A stretch of 64,000 nucleotides of DNA, taken from Cloeon dipterum. Taxonomy: Eukaryota > Arthropoda > Insecta > Ephemeroptera > Baetidae. The number at the start of each line of letters is the position of its first letter. Within the stretch, counting starts at the first letter, position 1. The DNA is taken from positions 27,080,335 through 27,144,334 of the forward strand of contig NC_088788.1 in NCBI RefSeq assembly GCF_949628265.1, in the 5' to 3' direction. Positions 34,401-49,400 of this stretch are shown here, piece after piece. Under the pieces are notes generated by a model, which saw only the letters and a list, made by a program, of their open reading frames with translations, was not told the origin of the DNA and made no database searches. Made by a program: the position numbers and the translations under genes.

Positions 34401-37400
34401 AAACGGTTTATTTTCGTAGCCGGGGTTTTTTCAACGCATTCATAGTGGAATGTGCGAAATCACTGCCACGATTAAAGCAGAAAAAGGCCGTGCGAGTTAA
34501 CTTTTGTGCTGCACCTGCCGTCAAGATACAGGTGCTTCAACTCTTTCTCGCCAAGCGCTAGTTGAACTTGGAAACTTTAATTGTAGTTAGTTACGCCGCG
34601 CAGAGAAATGTGAATAGAGCAGAACGCCGGCTCCGTTCTCCAAAAAACGGAAACGAATCTTGCCCTCGTCTCTCTCAACTGGAACACAAACGCCCGTCTT
34701 TGCGCAAATGTTCGACGGAACGCTCGGCTTACCACACAGGATATGCCAGGATTTTAATCATTTTCGCTCGGCTCAACTTGGGAGGATGCACTCCAGTTGC
34801 ACTTTTCGTTTGTTTAATGTGCGACACTTGGCCGAGAGACCTACTTCAGAACGAAAGTATTGCTTTCCAAAAATGCTAAACCCTGGGGGAAAAGGTAAAA
34901 ATCTTTGTAACTTGGAAAAATTTATTTAACGCAAAATTTTATATTCTATAACAGTAAATAAATATTTCTATGAAATTTTAAAGATTTTTTTATTGAAAGA
35001 AGTTTAAATTTAAAATAGGGAAACTTCAAGGAAAAAACTTTGCTCAAGTCTTTAGTGGTTGACCGGGTGTTATAATATAACTTTTTGAGTGATTCTTTAG
35101 TCTGACAGAATCGACTGGTTAAGACAGAAATGACGAGAATTCACCAATTTATTTATTATTTAACCGAAGAAAACTAGTAGTTTACCCATTTATTGCATTC
35201 TCACTCTTGCCCTACTCTGCGGTTTGCATAATTCTCTCTCGATGAGACAGAGCCGTTAAAATCCAGCGTGTGTGGGTCGAGAAGCTTGGCACGCCTGGGG
35301 TCATGTGGGGTCAAGTGACTGACCGTGTCGCACTAATCCACTTGGTGGTGTAACCAGAGCTACGTCTTGTAAAACGCCGCCCTTGACCCACAGCCAGAAA
35401 GAATCATGCAGAGGGAAAGAAGATAAGTAATTGCATTTCCTATATACTTGTGCAATATCCTTAATTGAACCATAAGTCGTTCAATTAAATTGAGATTGGC
35501 TCCAATTAGCTGCAAATTAGGTTAATCATCTGCTTAGGTTTCAAGTTTCTTCTCTGTTTTAGATTAAATGCTAATGATGTGTGAGCTCCTATATGAATCT
35601 TGTAAAAATTAAGTTCACACCATTCTGCCTATAGCTACATATTGTAATTAATTTATGTTTGAGCCCGTTGGCTCGTATTGTTATAGTTAAGCAACTCGAA
35701 CTGCTCAAATACAGCTCAACGGGCTATAGGATAACTCGCCACATTATGGTTTACGCACCTCTCAGAGGCTTAATAAGGGACAAAAAAATGTCTTGTGTGT
35801 TTAATTAAAAGATCTCGGTGCGGGAGGCGCAAAATGGCCGCATTATGGGCCCAAGCTCCGCTGCGGCCACTCGGGCTCCATGTTATCCGCTCAGCGGTGT
35901 TATTGGGAAATTTGGGACACGGGAAGAGCTTATAGAGCAAAGGTTCTAAAAATTATTATTATGCTTTTGTCAGTTTGCGGATAAAATGCACTGATTGTTT
36001 TCCTAATTGAATTCCTAATTTTTCAATTCTTTTTCCGTCGAATTATTTTGGCGCTTTAAGTTAGATGAAGTACTATCTTGACATTAAACTTGGCTCCTCT
36101 TATTGCACTTGATCAGCGATAGTACAGGTGAACTGCCTGCTAAGTAAGTTCACTTGGCTTTTGGCGCTTGGCTGCTCCCATAATTTATAATATGACGGGT
36201 GGGCGCGCGTTGCCCTGTGAGAATTCGTCCACGACCACTTCTCAGCTGCAGGAAAATTGCTCGCTCGGAATGCACAGTTCGTGGGGCATGTCGGAAGACG
36301 AGGCCGTTTTCTGCGCGGTTCACCTTTTCTCGTAACGATTGTCGGCCAACGAGCTGCAGGTTAACCAGTAGTTCATCCAGCACTTGACTCACCTGGATGA
36401 AAGCAGAAAGCAGAAGAAAAGGAAATTGCGTCGTACTTAATCATCAGATTTCTTTGTACCAATTATTTGAGAAAATCGTTTCGGCGGAAAGAGTTTTGTA
36501 GGTTATTTGCTGTTGGAAGCAAGCCGTCAATGTTTCTAGAGTTGTTTTTGCAGGGCTATGAAAAAATTTAAAATCTTATTATGACAATATTTTTCAAAAG
36601 TCCTTCCTTGTTCTTGCGTTGATCAGCGCAATAGTATTTAAAAATAAAATATTCCTCTAGACTTGCCTTTAAAGTTTAAAACAATGATATAAGTATAGAA
36701 AACGTAAGCCGTTTCTAACATATGTCATGAGGAAAATCTATCTACAGCACCTATGATTACTCACCGTTTTAATGTTTGCATTTTTGTTAGTAATTAAGAT
36801 GTCTAAGCGTGATTCACTCAAATGAGAAACGTTTGCCTCCCACGAACGGATATTCTGAAAATTTTAACGGCAGACACTTTTACGATCTACTTGTCAGCGG
36901 CTGAGTGAGAATGAGAGCAACTTCTCCGGAAAATATGTATTATGTGACTTCACCGACTGGAGTCGTGCACCAGCCAAATTAAACAACACTCCTGCTACTT
37001 CATCGCGTTTTCATAAAATGTCATTTCGGATGACGTTTTCGTTTTTATCCGATGACACAAATGACGTCACTATTTTAAACGTGGATAACGCGTGCTCGCG
37101 GAAAATGCAGACGTATTAGATTTTCAATGTAGCTACGCGCGTGAGTCAAAATAAAAGAAGCGGCTAAGAAGGCACTTTCAGCGGCATATTAGGATTCAAT
37201 GCACTCCCGTCCTCGGCGTGACTTTCTATTCTTCACGCCGATAAAAAGTCAGTCACTCTTGTTACAGGGCTCGGTGACATCTCGCCACTCCGCCTTCACG
37301 TAGAAGTTCAAAGCACGTTGTAAATCGGGCGTGACGCTGTTTTCCTATTTGTCTAAATAACATTTTTTGTGCCTGGGACGTGTTTTGAAAAGGCAATTGA

Positions 37401-40400
37401 TCAAAGATGGAAAGATAATATACGTGTTTGAGTAGCAAACAACACGAGGAGATTCTTAGGTCAACATCGCTGGAATTTAAAAAAAAAATGGATTTTTTCC
37501 TTGCCTTAATTTTTGGGACCAAATATTCGTTTAAAAAAATAAATAATGGACGAAGCGGACAAAAGAGAAATATCTTTTGGGACCATTAGTTCAATGCTTT
37601 TTATGACGAGAAAGTCACTGGTCTGCTATACCCCGAAAATATGGTTATATGCTGATATATCGTTTGAAATTATCATTTGATTTCATTTAAACTTTTTAAA
37701 TAGCATAAAATACAATTCCATACGTTCAACTATGCATTGATTGCATTGTTATAGGTTTTTTTTGTTTAATTGTGATTGATAATCTTATCACAAAATTTTA
37801 CTCTCAACGATGAAGTTCTTTTTATAAATAATGCATTTCAATCACGTGGGAAAATTGGAAACAAAAGAGTCTAAATAATTATTTCTCACGCCGGACGCTG
37901 AAAGTGATTTCCATCAATTTTTCTGGCGCCAATTTGAAGTTATTTTCTTTAATTTCTTGAGAAGTTGAGAGGCTGACTAAACGAGCAAGCAGTCAGAGCT
38001 AATAATTATTCCTCCGCTGTATGTCTGGAAGCCACACCAAGTTGAGTTTGCTATCTTAACTATTGCAAAACAAACAAGACGAGGCGATGACTCACATTTT
38101 TAATAACGACAGAACGCCGTCCGTTTCGAATGTGTGAGAGTATAATATACATGTCACTTAGTATCCTTCGTTGCAACTCTTTATTGAGTGAATCATTCAA
38201 GCTGAATCAAATTTGCATGAAGTGAAAATTCTGACAAATCAAGCCACTTAAAATTGATTTGAATTTAAATGGACACTTAAAATACCTTTTGCTGACCTCG
38301 CTTCCTTTGCTCGAAAAACAGAATGAACTTGGAATTAAAAACTAAAAGGATTTAATTTTTCACTCAGCAGCTTAACTCCGTTTTGTAGTAAGGCTGACAA
38401 AATATTCCTCGTGATTATATTTTGTGATTGGATGTACGAATTTCGTTTTGAAATGGATCAAATCTTCCCTTTTCAGTCGTGATTCAGTTAAGTGAGTAAA
38501 AGTCTCTCAAACTGCATGGACCTTATATTCATTCCGTTAGAAAAGGGAAAGTGCGGATCTAGCGAACATCTGACTGCAAGCATAAGTTCAAGCGTATGAA
38601 AGGCAACCTTTGAATATACCTCCTGGTTGTATAATTATGTTCACGATACTGTTACTCAATCATAGTTTGCTTGAGGGAGCACGACGGATATAGAATGAAA
38701 TGTTTATATTTTAAAGTATAATTTTTACTAAAGTTATTTGAAGCTGTCGCAATGGTGATTTTTTTTGCAAATTAATATTTCGCTAAGCTCTGTACTCACA
38801 ATTAAAGTATATTATTAGTATTGGAATTCTATGCGGAATTCGAGTAAAACGGTTTAATTCAAATCAAGTGGAAATTTAAAAAAAACTATGCAGTTTTTAA
38901 CAATAGGTTTTCCCTTCTTGGTGATCCCCATTCTTAATCCTGTTTTATTTAACTTGCGATGGATGCTTACTAAACATTTCAAAGCTATATTAGACCTTTC
39001 GAGAGAAAATCGAATGCTAGGACCTTCTGCGCACATGTGTTCAAATTATCACAGTTGACTCTTCCAACTTGATTTTCCGTCCCAGCTAGTTGATTATCAC
39101 GGGCGCTGGCTGACGATTAAAATGGGCGCGTGCTCTCTGATAACTGATAAGGCGCTCGCTCTTGTTTCATCAAACGCGTCTTTCTTTCGTCGCACGAGTC
39201 GCTCGCTAGTGAGTCAGGTGCAATGCACACATTGATATCAAACGGGCTGATAAATGCTGTCGCTATCACGAAAATAAATGCCTTGCTCCTGCTGTTGCAT
39301 TAGTGAAACTGTTCGCATTAACACACTCTCTTTTTATTTAAAATTTGCAAAGGTTGATATTGTAAAAATTTCCCACAAGAGATATAAATCATTCCGGCAA
39401 TGAATATATTAGAAATTTTGACAGTACCATTGTCTTATTTTGCTCATGAAAAAGTAAAACAAAAAAATTAGATCTCATATAGCAGTTCAAGTATTAAAAC
39501 ATTTATTTAAAATATAAATTTCTTTTCAAACACCACTTCACACTTAACACGCACAATTACGCATATTTGGCGTAAAAGGCGAATGGGAACGTGTCGGTGC
39601 GAATCGATTCCCTTCCTGTCTCGCTCCCTTGGCGCATGAATGATTTCCACCTTTCGTGTTTGTCACTCAATTTTTAATAGTATATATGGGAAAATGGGGG
39701 AGTCATTGCTGTAGTTAGAGAGGGTTCGGTGCGCTGGCCACGTGAGTTAAATATCTGCCCTTCATATTGCCGCAGAGTTGCGGGAGTGACCTTAACATTC
39801 AAGTGAAGGCCTCTGTTATTGAGAACAAGGGGATTTTTAAATAAAACAAAATTCTTCTCCCTTCATTGAATGAACGGGAAATCACTTTAAAGCTGAAGAT
39901 TGTGTTACACGTGTTCGACGACCCTCCAAAACAAGCGGACAATTAAACTGCATTTTACGTCCAGTTGGTTTCCTCAAATAATTGATGAAAGTTCCTATTC
40001 AATAATGTTATTTGAAACTCTGGTTTAGCTGCTCAATACCCTCTCCTCGCTGGTTTTGAAGCTACACGCAAGTTTTGCGTTTTATAGTAGTTGTAGGGAA
40101 ACATAATCGATTTTTTACAACTTCTTGAGACGACGCCGTGCGCAGTTATAGGAATAAATTATTTCGTTTTGAAGGTCGAATCTTCACAAAGAAAAAAATG
40201 AGTCCTGAGAAAAGAACTGCGACTTTCTAAAAAAGGGTTAAAAATAAAACTTGCGTAAACTCTTATCAAGGCACCGATATTTTGCAAGAATTATGTATTG
40301 TATACACACGGAAACGGGGAAAATAATTGGTTGGCACATTAGGCTCAAAGTAGTGGAACATAAAAAAAGTCCAAGATAAAATAAAAATGGGCTGATTCTG

Positions 40401-43400
40401 ATTAAACAAAAGCACAATCAGCACGGATTTTGAATTTGAGCACGGCAATTTAAGAACCGCTCGCACATCAAAAGAAAAATCAACAATGGCGCTTTTCAGC
40501 CGTGTTGAATGGGCCGCAACCGGGTTCAGCGGCGAACCATAAAACCTGCTATTTGTGTGGATATGTAAGTGAATCGATGCAAACTCGGCGTGTAGAGAGC
40601 ACTTCCTGCATTGTTTATTATCTAGCGAACGGAATCAGAAATTAAAAGGGAGGCGCCGCCCCAGAGCAGCAGCCGCGAATTGGACCCCTGAACGGGTGAA
40701 TGCATGCAGCGAGCGAGTCAACTCCCAATTAGAATGCAAAACGGGCTTTTTCGGCTCGGATTTATTTGCACGCTGCTCAGGCCACAGTTATGTTTCGCTG
40801 GCGTCTCAGGCGGTGGGAAAGCAGAGCTGGAAGCTGCCGTTTGACCTCAATCGACGGTGAACACACTCGCACTCTCTGTTCTCCGCTCGCAGGCAACACA
40901 CGCGTCTCGATACCCTGGCGTGAATATAACAGCAAGAGACGCCGACGCCGGTGCCGCCGGTTGTTGTCAAAGTTTAAGCTGAATCCATTTAGCTCCACAG
41001 TGATTTTTTGCCGTGAACAAACACGCGTGGCTCGTGGCAAAACGCAAATATTACGCAATTTGGGTAATCTTCTCATTAGAAGAAAATCTTCAACTAAAAT
41101 ATAACATAGGAATATAAGTTGTTTCATATATATGCTGCAATATTTAAAATTAAATAGCTGTAAAATTTGTGTAGCTTTAATCATTTAAATTTTTACATTG
41201 CCCTGTTTGAAATAAAGACTGTGTTTTTTCTATCACCAATTCATTTTAATTCCAGCTTGAATTTAAAAATGTGATTATTTTGTTGATTTTATCCAACATC
41301 TAATGATGAGAAAGTGAAATTTATCATTGCATAAAATTTTGAACTTAAAATACAAAAGGAAATACAAATTAAGTACATTTTTGGAATAATTTTAGTTTGG
41401 TATTCACCAAAAACGTGTCGTATAAAAACAGTTGTGAGTATACAGACTATGAACAATGGAACGCGTGTCTTTGGCCGTGAATAGAATGTCTGAAAGAGCG
41501 GAAGTTGAGAAAAGCAATGCTCTGTGTACTGGAGAGGAAATTCAAAGAGCAGAACGCAAGAAAACGTGTCATGTTTTATTGTTCAGATCTGTAAAAAATA
41601 TTAAGAGCGATAATTCCCACTACTCTCGGCTCCTTCTAATTTAGAATTCTTCAACCTTTTGTATTAATGTATATGACTGCTAATCAAATATATTCTCTGG
41701 GTGGGACTGGAAAATAATTTTTAATTGAAAAATACATAGAATTATAGTTTCGTTTTACATGGAAAGTTTTTAATAAACACAATAATTATTAACAACTCTG
41801 ATGCCTCGTGTTCATTTTTTTCAAGCAGATAAATTGTTATCTCGCATTTAAAAATTTTGCTGTTTTCGTTTCAGGGCACACCAGAAAATAAAGTGGTGCT
41901 AACAGCAGCGGAAGAGCCTCGGAAGAAACTGGTGAGGCCAACCCTAAGGCTGGTGGATGGACCATCGCCGTTGGCGGGTCGTCTGCAAATGTTGTACAAA
42001 GACCAGTGGCGCTCAATCTGCACGAATTCTAGAAAGTGAGTTTGCATTGTATTCTTAATCCGGATTGGAAGAAGTGTCGAATTGAAGCCATCGCGTCGAC
42101 CCTTCTTTACATAGTGCAATATGAGTCCGAGTGTTTGAAAAGCCAGGGTGTTGTCCGCACTGGAGTTGGATTTCATATAATTGTCCAGTCGGCGGCTTTC
42201 ATTTCAAATTTCATTCCTGATGCTGCTTAAGAATTTTAAGAGAAACCAAAGTAGACTTGGTGTCGTCTTTCATGGTGCGAGTGCTTCATAGCGACGTTTT
42301 TGCAGTCGCACATGTTAATTTTTGTCCGAGGTTCAAACCAATAATTAGTAAAACGAAGCGACATTTAGCTCTTTAAAATTGTTAAATCATTGGCGTCCGG
42401 GAGGAGAGGGGCTTTTTCAATTCACTACTAGCTCTACATTTCGTTGTGTTTCCATTTTCACAGTTGGACGATCTCAGATGTGAACACTGCGTGTCGCCAA
42501 ATGGGTTACAACGGGGGCAAATGGTGGGCCTGGTTGGATCGGCAAACAGGTCAGCCCAAACCTCGGCTTTTGCTCGAAGTGCCGAATTGTAGCGGATCCG
42601 AAAACACCGTCCAAGAGTGCTCAAGCTGGTCGTCCAGACAGATGGGAGCCGGAGTTTGTGGTGAGTTCAATGAAATTTTAGACAGTAGAGGGTATGGCAA
42701 AGGAATATAATTCCAGATAATTTTTATGTCAGGCGTTTCTTAGTGTGAGGTAAAATCAACATCAATTAGTGAGAGAACCAGTTTAAAGTCTTTACTTTCA
42801 AAATATTAATGAATTTATCGAGATACGCTATTAATAGCTTCACTAATTTCTTGATTCTGCACGCAAAGAAACTTTGATAGCCACTTTTGTAGTCAAACAC
42901 TGTGCATCAGTTGATATTATCTTGTAAGAAATGCGAGCGGAGCAGGCACAATGACAAAATAAGCAGAATTTCATCGCAAGCGCCGCTTCCACGAAGCGAG
43001 CCTATCACCCGAGCGCTAATAACAATTACAAACAGAACCGTGTGATTACTGCAAAGTCGTTCTGTGTTCTATTTGAGGAAATTACTCTCGTGTCAAAAGG
43101 AGAGTGAAAATGGAACGAAAAAACACGCGTTCAGTGGTTGGAACGAAAACGTATCTGAACTTTAGCAACACTCGGCGTGTCAACGACTCGGTGATTTTTG
43201 TACCTTTTTCTCTAGTGTGGGAGATAAACGCTAGCTAATTTCTGTCACGAGCCAGTTGCAATAGCTGTAAATGAATCAGGAGTGGTGCTTTGCTTACGCG
43301 TCGCTGCCTTTTGTCTTTCTTTTTACACTGAGTCGGAATCCAAGGAATTTGTCAGGTTGATTGCTTCACGCTTGAAGAAACAACAAATCTAAAAGTATTG

Positions 43401-46400
43401 TGGTTAAGATAGTCCTTTTATTTTTATCGTGCAATTATTGTTTAAAAATAAAAAGTTATCTGTCTACGAAATTTAGTGAAACAAAGAGTGAATAATCTTC
43501 GTTTTTTTCTTTGCCTCAGCAAGGTATAATTTTAGTCCTACTTACCGCCGACAAACAGGTGCTACACAGCACTTTGTGGTGTTTATAGTAACCCAAGCCC
43601 CTTCCTAGCCTATGGATTCTTTCCTTTGTGACTCACGTGCAGCACAAACACCCACACCAGTATTTTTTACATACTGGACTAGCTTTGAAAGCACGATTCG
43701 TCTAATTTTCACTAAAGAGGCCCGTGAACATTTTTAAAGATGTATTAAGCTCTCCAAAGAAATCAATTTGATTCTCTTTACTCTTTTGAATATTTCATGT
43801 GTAATTTTGGGCTAATATTGTAATGTCATTATAATTAAATTGAAACACTTAAAATTATGAAATTTTGATATAACTTGTTTTTCATTAGCTTTAAGTACAT
43901 ATTGTATTATACGAAAATGACTACCAGTTTGAGTTTCATAACTATGAACACTACTCAAAAGCCAAGTTTCCTCGGAAAGATAGATCGGAACTTCGCCCTT
44001 TTTAATTTTTATTAACCAATACCAACGAAATTAATGCAATTTTTAGCTTAATGAGAAAATGATAGTTTCATATAGTATATATGTTTAAAATATTCATTAA
44101 CTGCAATAATTCGCTACCTTACAGCACAAAAATAGCATCAAAAATTTTAAATTTTCTGCTTGCATAATTTAAAGTTGATTTTTATTGAATCAGAGGAAAT
44201 AATTACTGCGCATCTGTAAAGAAATGTTGATATTTTGTTCGTTTAATACCGTTAAAATTCAGTCATTTAAATCTCTGAGAATTTCTAGAATCAGAGAAAA
44301 ACTTAAGGTGAGGGATGAAAATTTCATAATTTCCGCCCTAATTGCTTGCAGATTACCACCCTGATTTGGGCCTAGAGTGCGATCCGTACCACGTGATAAA
44401 TCGGGTGTCGCAGCACTGGCGCGGGGTAGTCTTCGAGAACGCCAGGCACGAGCGAGTGCTGGTGCACGAGAACAAGCTGTATGTGAGCATGTCGCAGTCC
44501 GAGCTGCGCAACACCGAGATCCGGTTCGCAGGGGTGACCGCTGAGGGAGGAGTGACGGCCGCCCTGCAGGTGCACGGCGTGCCTCCCAGGGTGGACGGCC
44601 TCACGGTCATGCACTCTGCGTACCATGGCGTTAACATCACCAGACCGACCGCGCCCATCCGCCTACTCAGCTCCAACATTGTTCAAAATGCAGGTCAGTT
44701 GGCAAAAACACCGTCTACCGGCGCGATGATTGTCCATTATTTTCGCACAACGTGCAAGGAATGGGTTGCGCCTGTCTGAATTTCTGGGGCGTTGCTTCCC
44801 TTTCCTTGTACTTACTGCGAAATAACACGATGAAAGTAGCAATTTTCGACTGATTTAAATTGGCATGAATTTTTTTAATCACCAGCAGCAGATTGAGTAA
44901 AAGTTGTGATTTATTTAGGTTTTGGAATCTACATGAACAGCTCAACCGGCCTAGCGCACTTAGTGGGCACCACCGTGTCCGAAAACGGTGCTGATGGCAT
45001 CCGGTACATCAACCACGACGAAGTTCCAGACAAGAAAATCATCGACGGCGCTGATGTTTTTGATTTTTGCACATTCCCCATCACAAACAGCCAAACTTTT
45101 CCCATCCCCATCTTCGCCGAGCAGAGAAAGTACAACCCCGTAGATAAAGACTGCAACAAGGTGACCATTTCTAAAACCGGCTAATATTTCAAGACACATT
45201 AAAATTTTGGAATTTTCAGTCTTTCTTCACTAAAGAGAGTCAACTGCTGACCCTGAAGTTTCTTTCCGTCGAGACGGAGCGTAACGAGAGTGCCACCATC
45301 GAAGTGTTTGACGGCACGAGTGCTTCTGATAGACTACTTGCCAAATACATTGTCAGAAATGGCACTTTTGCTCAAAGTGTGACCAGCACTCGGAACACCA
45401 TTTTCATCCGGTTCAAGGCTCAGCCGAACACGTACAACTTGATTTACATGCAACTGATTTCAAGCCACAGTAAGAAAATTATAATGAGATTAATAAACAC
45501 ATTATTTAACATTACAAAAGCTTTTAAATCTTTTTAAAATAGCATTGATAAAAATTTAAATTATGAGTTTTTCCAAGAAAGATCTTCAATATCTTTTTTA
45601 AGAGAAAACATCTGAAAAGAAATTAAATTGATAGCCGTATTGGGTTGATATTAAAATTTGAGCCTTTTAAATACAGAAACCCAAACAAGACTATTACTAG
45701 CTCTGCTTATTTATGAAGAAGTCTGACTCATTTTTATTATCTTAATTTTTTTAGAAAAAGCGTTTGATCTGAACATCACTGACTGCGTAATTTCGGACAA
45801 CAATGGCCGTGGAATTGGCGTCGAGAACATGCGCAGCGTCGTGCACCTGCACAACAGCTCTGTGTCGAACAACAACCACGTTGCAGGTTTGCATGTGATA
45901 ACCGGCGTCGGCGACGTGAACATCACGGACAGCCGAATCGCCTTCAACCTGGGCGACGGCGTCAACATCACCCACTCTGGCGGAAGCAGGAACATAACGC
46001 GGTCACTCATCAGCTCTAATAAGGGTTACGGCGTGGCCGTTTACAATAACGTCACCGAGGCGTATGTGCCCTTCCTGCAGGAGACGATCGTGTCCCACTC
46101 TGTGATCTACAAGAATCTGGAATCGGGAATTTTGGTCGGCAATTTCTGCACCGCTGCGCTGGTCAACATTTCTGCAAATTGGTTCAATGACAGCTCCCAA
46201 CCTGCAGTAGATATTCAGACTTGTTGGAAGCCTGTGAACCAAAGTGATTTAGTCACCTTGCAGGTTGGTATTAATTTGTTTATTTAAATTTATCCATTTC
46301 ATCGTTTTTCTTCCAGATTGGACACAATAATTTCATTTCGAATCGTCTCGGTTTGAGGATTTTCCCAGCTGTGAACCTAAAGGGCTTGGTGGAGTACAAC

Positions 46401-49400
46401 TATTTTACCCAGCATACATATGGTGCTTTGCAAATTTACAACGGACCACTGGAAGAGTTGGAAACTCTGCCAACAGATCTCGTAGTGCAGTACAACGAAA
46501 TTAGTGAAAATTCTGGCGTTTTCGCGGTCACCCTTAGCTTGTCTCCTTACGGCGAAGGACAGCACCTGCTGTTCACAAGAAACTTTGTCCGCGATAATGC
46601 TATATCCGAGCCATTTGAGAACCTACAGCCAAGGAGTAGAATTGCCGCCCCAGTCGTCGTAGGCTCTGCAAATGTGGACGTCTTCAGAAACATACTGCAA
46701 AATCATATTTCAAAATATGAAATTGGGTCACGGCTACAAGATCAAAGCAAAACGATCAACTGCACTTATAACTGGCTGGGATATAGCAATGAAAAGAATA
46801 TATATGATAGGTAAGTCTAAATTGTAATTTTACCCTTGATGATGTAAATCTGAAAATTCTTGTTTGTTAGGTTATTTCATCGTAAAGACCGTTTCGATCT
46901 TGCCGAGATAAAGTACATCCCATATTTGCTGCACAGTAGCAACCCGTCGACCAATACCATCATCAGCCAGCCTACCTACGTGCCTGAGTTCATTGAAGAT
47001 TCAGAAGTTGGAGGAGAAGTGGATGGACAGTTGACCCTCAAGTCTGGGGAGTACCTTGTGACGAAGGACATTAGCGTCAGGGTTGGTGGTCGATTGACCC
47101 TTCAGTCAGGAGTGACGCTCAAATTTTTGCCCTCTGTGGGCTTCATGGTGGCCGGCAAACTAGAGGCCAGGGGCAGGACCGCCAATGACATCCGAATGAC
47201 CCTGGAAGAACAAGAGCCGTTGAACGAAACCGTCGCCAATGTGAGGTTGTTAGGTGGAAAGACGGAACGGGAAGGAAGATTGCAAGTGAAAATCGGCGAG
47301 AATTGGGGCACCGTTTGCAATTACAACTGGCACATTCGAGCTGCTGAGCTTGCCTGCCACCAATTGGGCTTGGTTTTAAACCCTGACGACTGGTTCCTGG
47401 AGAGAGCGGACATTCCTGAAGCAGGAACTTCAGAGCCAATCTTTATGTCCAATGTTCAGTGCAACGAAGACGATCTCGACCTGACTCTCTGCAGAGCTGA
47501 GCGTGAAGGGGATTTTGAGAACTCGTGTACTCATGAAAATGATGTCGGCCTGCGCTGTTACGAGCCTTCCTGGGCTGGCATGAGACTTGGCGTCCTGGCG
47601 GAGAGATGTGACCTGCAGTACATCACAATTGAAAAAGCAGGTCAGCAACTCAAATTTAATTTCCCACCGCAGCTTTTATTTAAGAGGTGCGTATTTTGTT
47701 TTTAAGGTTTGCTGGACTACTCGACCAGCAGATTCAAACCCGCCCTGCAAATGGACCTGGCCAGACACGCCCTTCACAACATCAAGGTCATCAACAACAT
47801 GCACGATGGCCTGGGCGTCATCTACTCAGACCTGTTTTCGTCTGATGCAGCTAACACGGTCACTGACTCTGAATTCAGCGGAAACGCAGGGAACGGGGTC
47901 AGCTTAAAGCAGCTTGGTCTCACCATCACTGGCTGCACAATCGAAAAGAACGGTGCTGCAGGCATCAATCACGATCCTGAAGTGACAAACAAGCAACAGA
48001 GGGAACTTGCTGGGTGGTTTGTTCCTCCTGTGATTGTCGACTCTTCCTACTACAACCCATATAGGTAATTTTTTCTAAAGACAATTTAACTAATTATCAG
48101 TTAAAATTATTGCCAACCTTAAGTGCATCTGGCTTCATCAGTATCCACAAAATAATTAATGTACCAATATACATTTTTTCAGGCCTATTACACTGCCTCA
48201 AACAGGAGGAGAAATTGAATTGAAAAATGAAGAGAGCAAGTACGTCATCACTACGAGAGCGGACACCAACGAGCGGCGCCAGCTCCACGTCCGCTGCACC
48301 CCTGGCTATGTGGTGGGAATCCAACTGCTCAATCCGATCCATAATCGCAGCACAGAGCAAATTCTGATCCACGACTCGCACACCACCGGCAGAGTGGACG
48401 TCGACGTGTGGAACCTGCGAAGGGACCTGACTGTTTTCCCAATTTCAAGCAGCTCTTACGGAATAATCATAGAATACTCCAGCGGCACCAACGCTATAGG
48501 GGGTGCTGTTCTCTTACTCTCCTCTATTGTGGCACCTGTGCAAAATGTTCCAAACAGGTGAGCGTGGAAATAAAGTTGGAAAGCTGACAGATTTGATATT
48601 TTGAATCAATTCTAGAATTGTGCGGGGAAAGGTTCCGACCCTGGAGGTGCTGCAGACAAAGATCAAACACAACCGGAAAGGAGTGACAGCCAGGTTCTAC
48701 AACCGGTACCTGAATGACATAGGAGATCATTACCTCAGAAAAGCCAATGAAACAATCAAGATGTTCCATTGCGAAATTTCCCACAACCAGGAGGAAGCGG
48801 TGTTTGTCTACTCTCCTTATTGGGATGTGCACACCTCAAACATCTCTGAGGTAAACCACAAACAATATATGGGGAATATTTCTTTATACAATTAATGTTG
48901 TGATTTAAATTATTTGTTGTGTAAAAATAATTACAAACCACATCAATAATTAAATAATCGTTTTGCAGATCAAGTTTATGATCAATAGCAGTTTGATCAC
49001 GGACAATGGCAAAGGAATCACACAGTTCAGCCGAGATCTGCGTAGCTCAAATAATCTTTTCCATTGGGTTCTGCAAGACAATACGCTGGAGAGAAACGCT
49101 GCTGGAGGTTTCCATATTTCATTGCCTTACGTGTGGCAGTACAACGAAAACTTCACCCACTCCTTATATCTAGCAAACAACACATTTAGAAGTAACAAGG
49201 AATTCAGGTATTCAGATATTTTTTTATATCTAAATAAAAGAGTTATTTTAACACTATCTCATTTTTTCTAGATTTGTTATCGACGGCCACTTTGCTCAGT
49301 TTAACATGACAAGCAACAAGTTTGTGAACAACAACTGTAAGACAGGACTCATCTCTATTCGCGGAATGGAAAAGCAAATGCGAATCGACAACAACGAAAT

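Noticed and set aside
35662-35725. 9-bp inverted repeat (AGCCCGTTG/CAACGGGCT) in bark intron 1
   Set aside because: Too short and the loop too long to be distinguished from chance.
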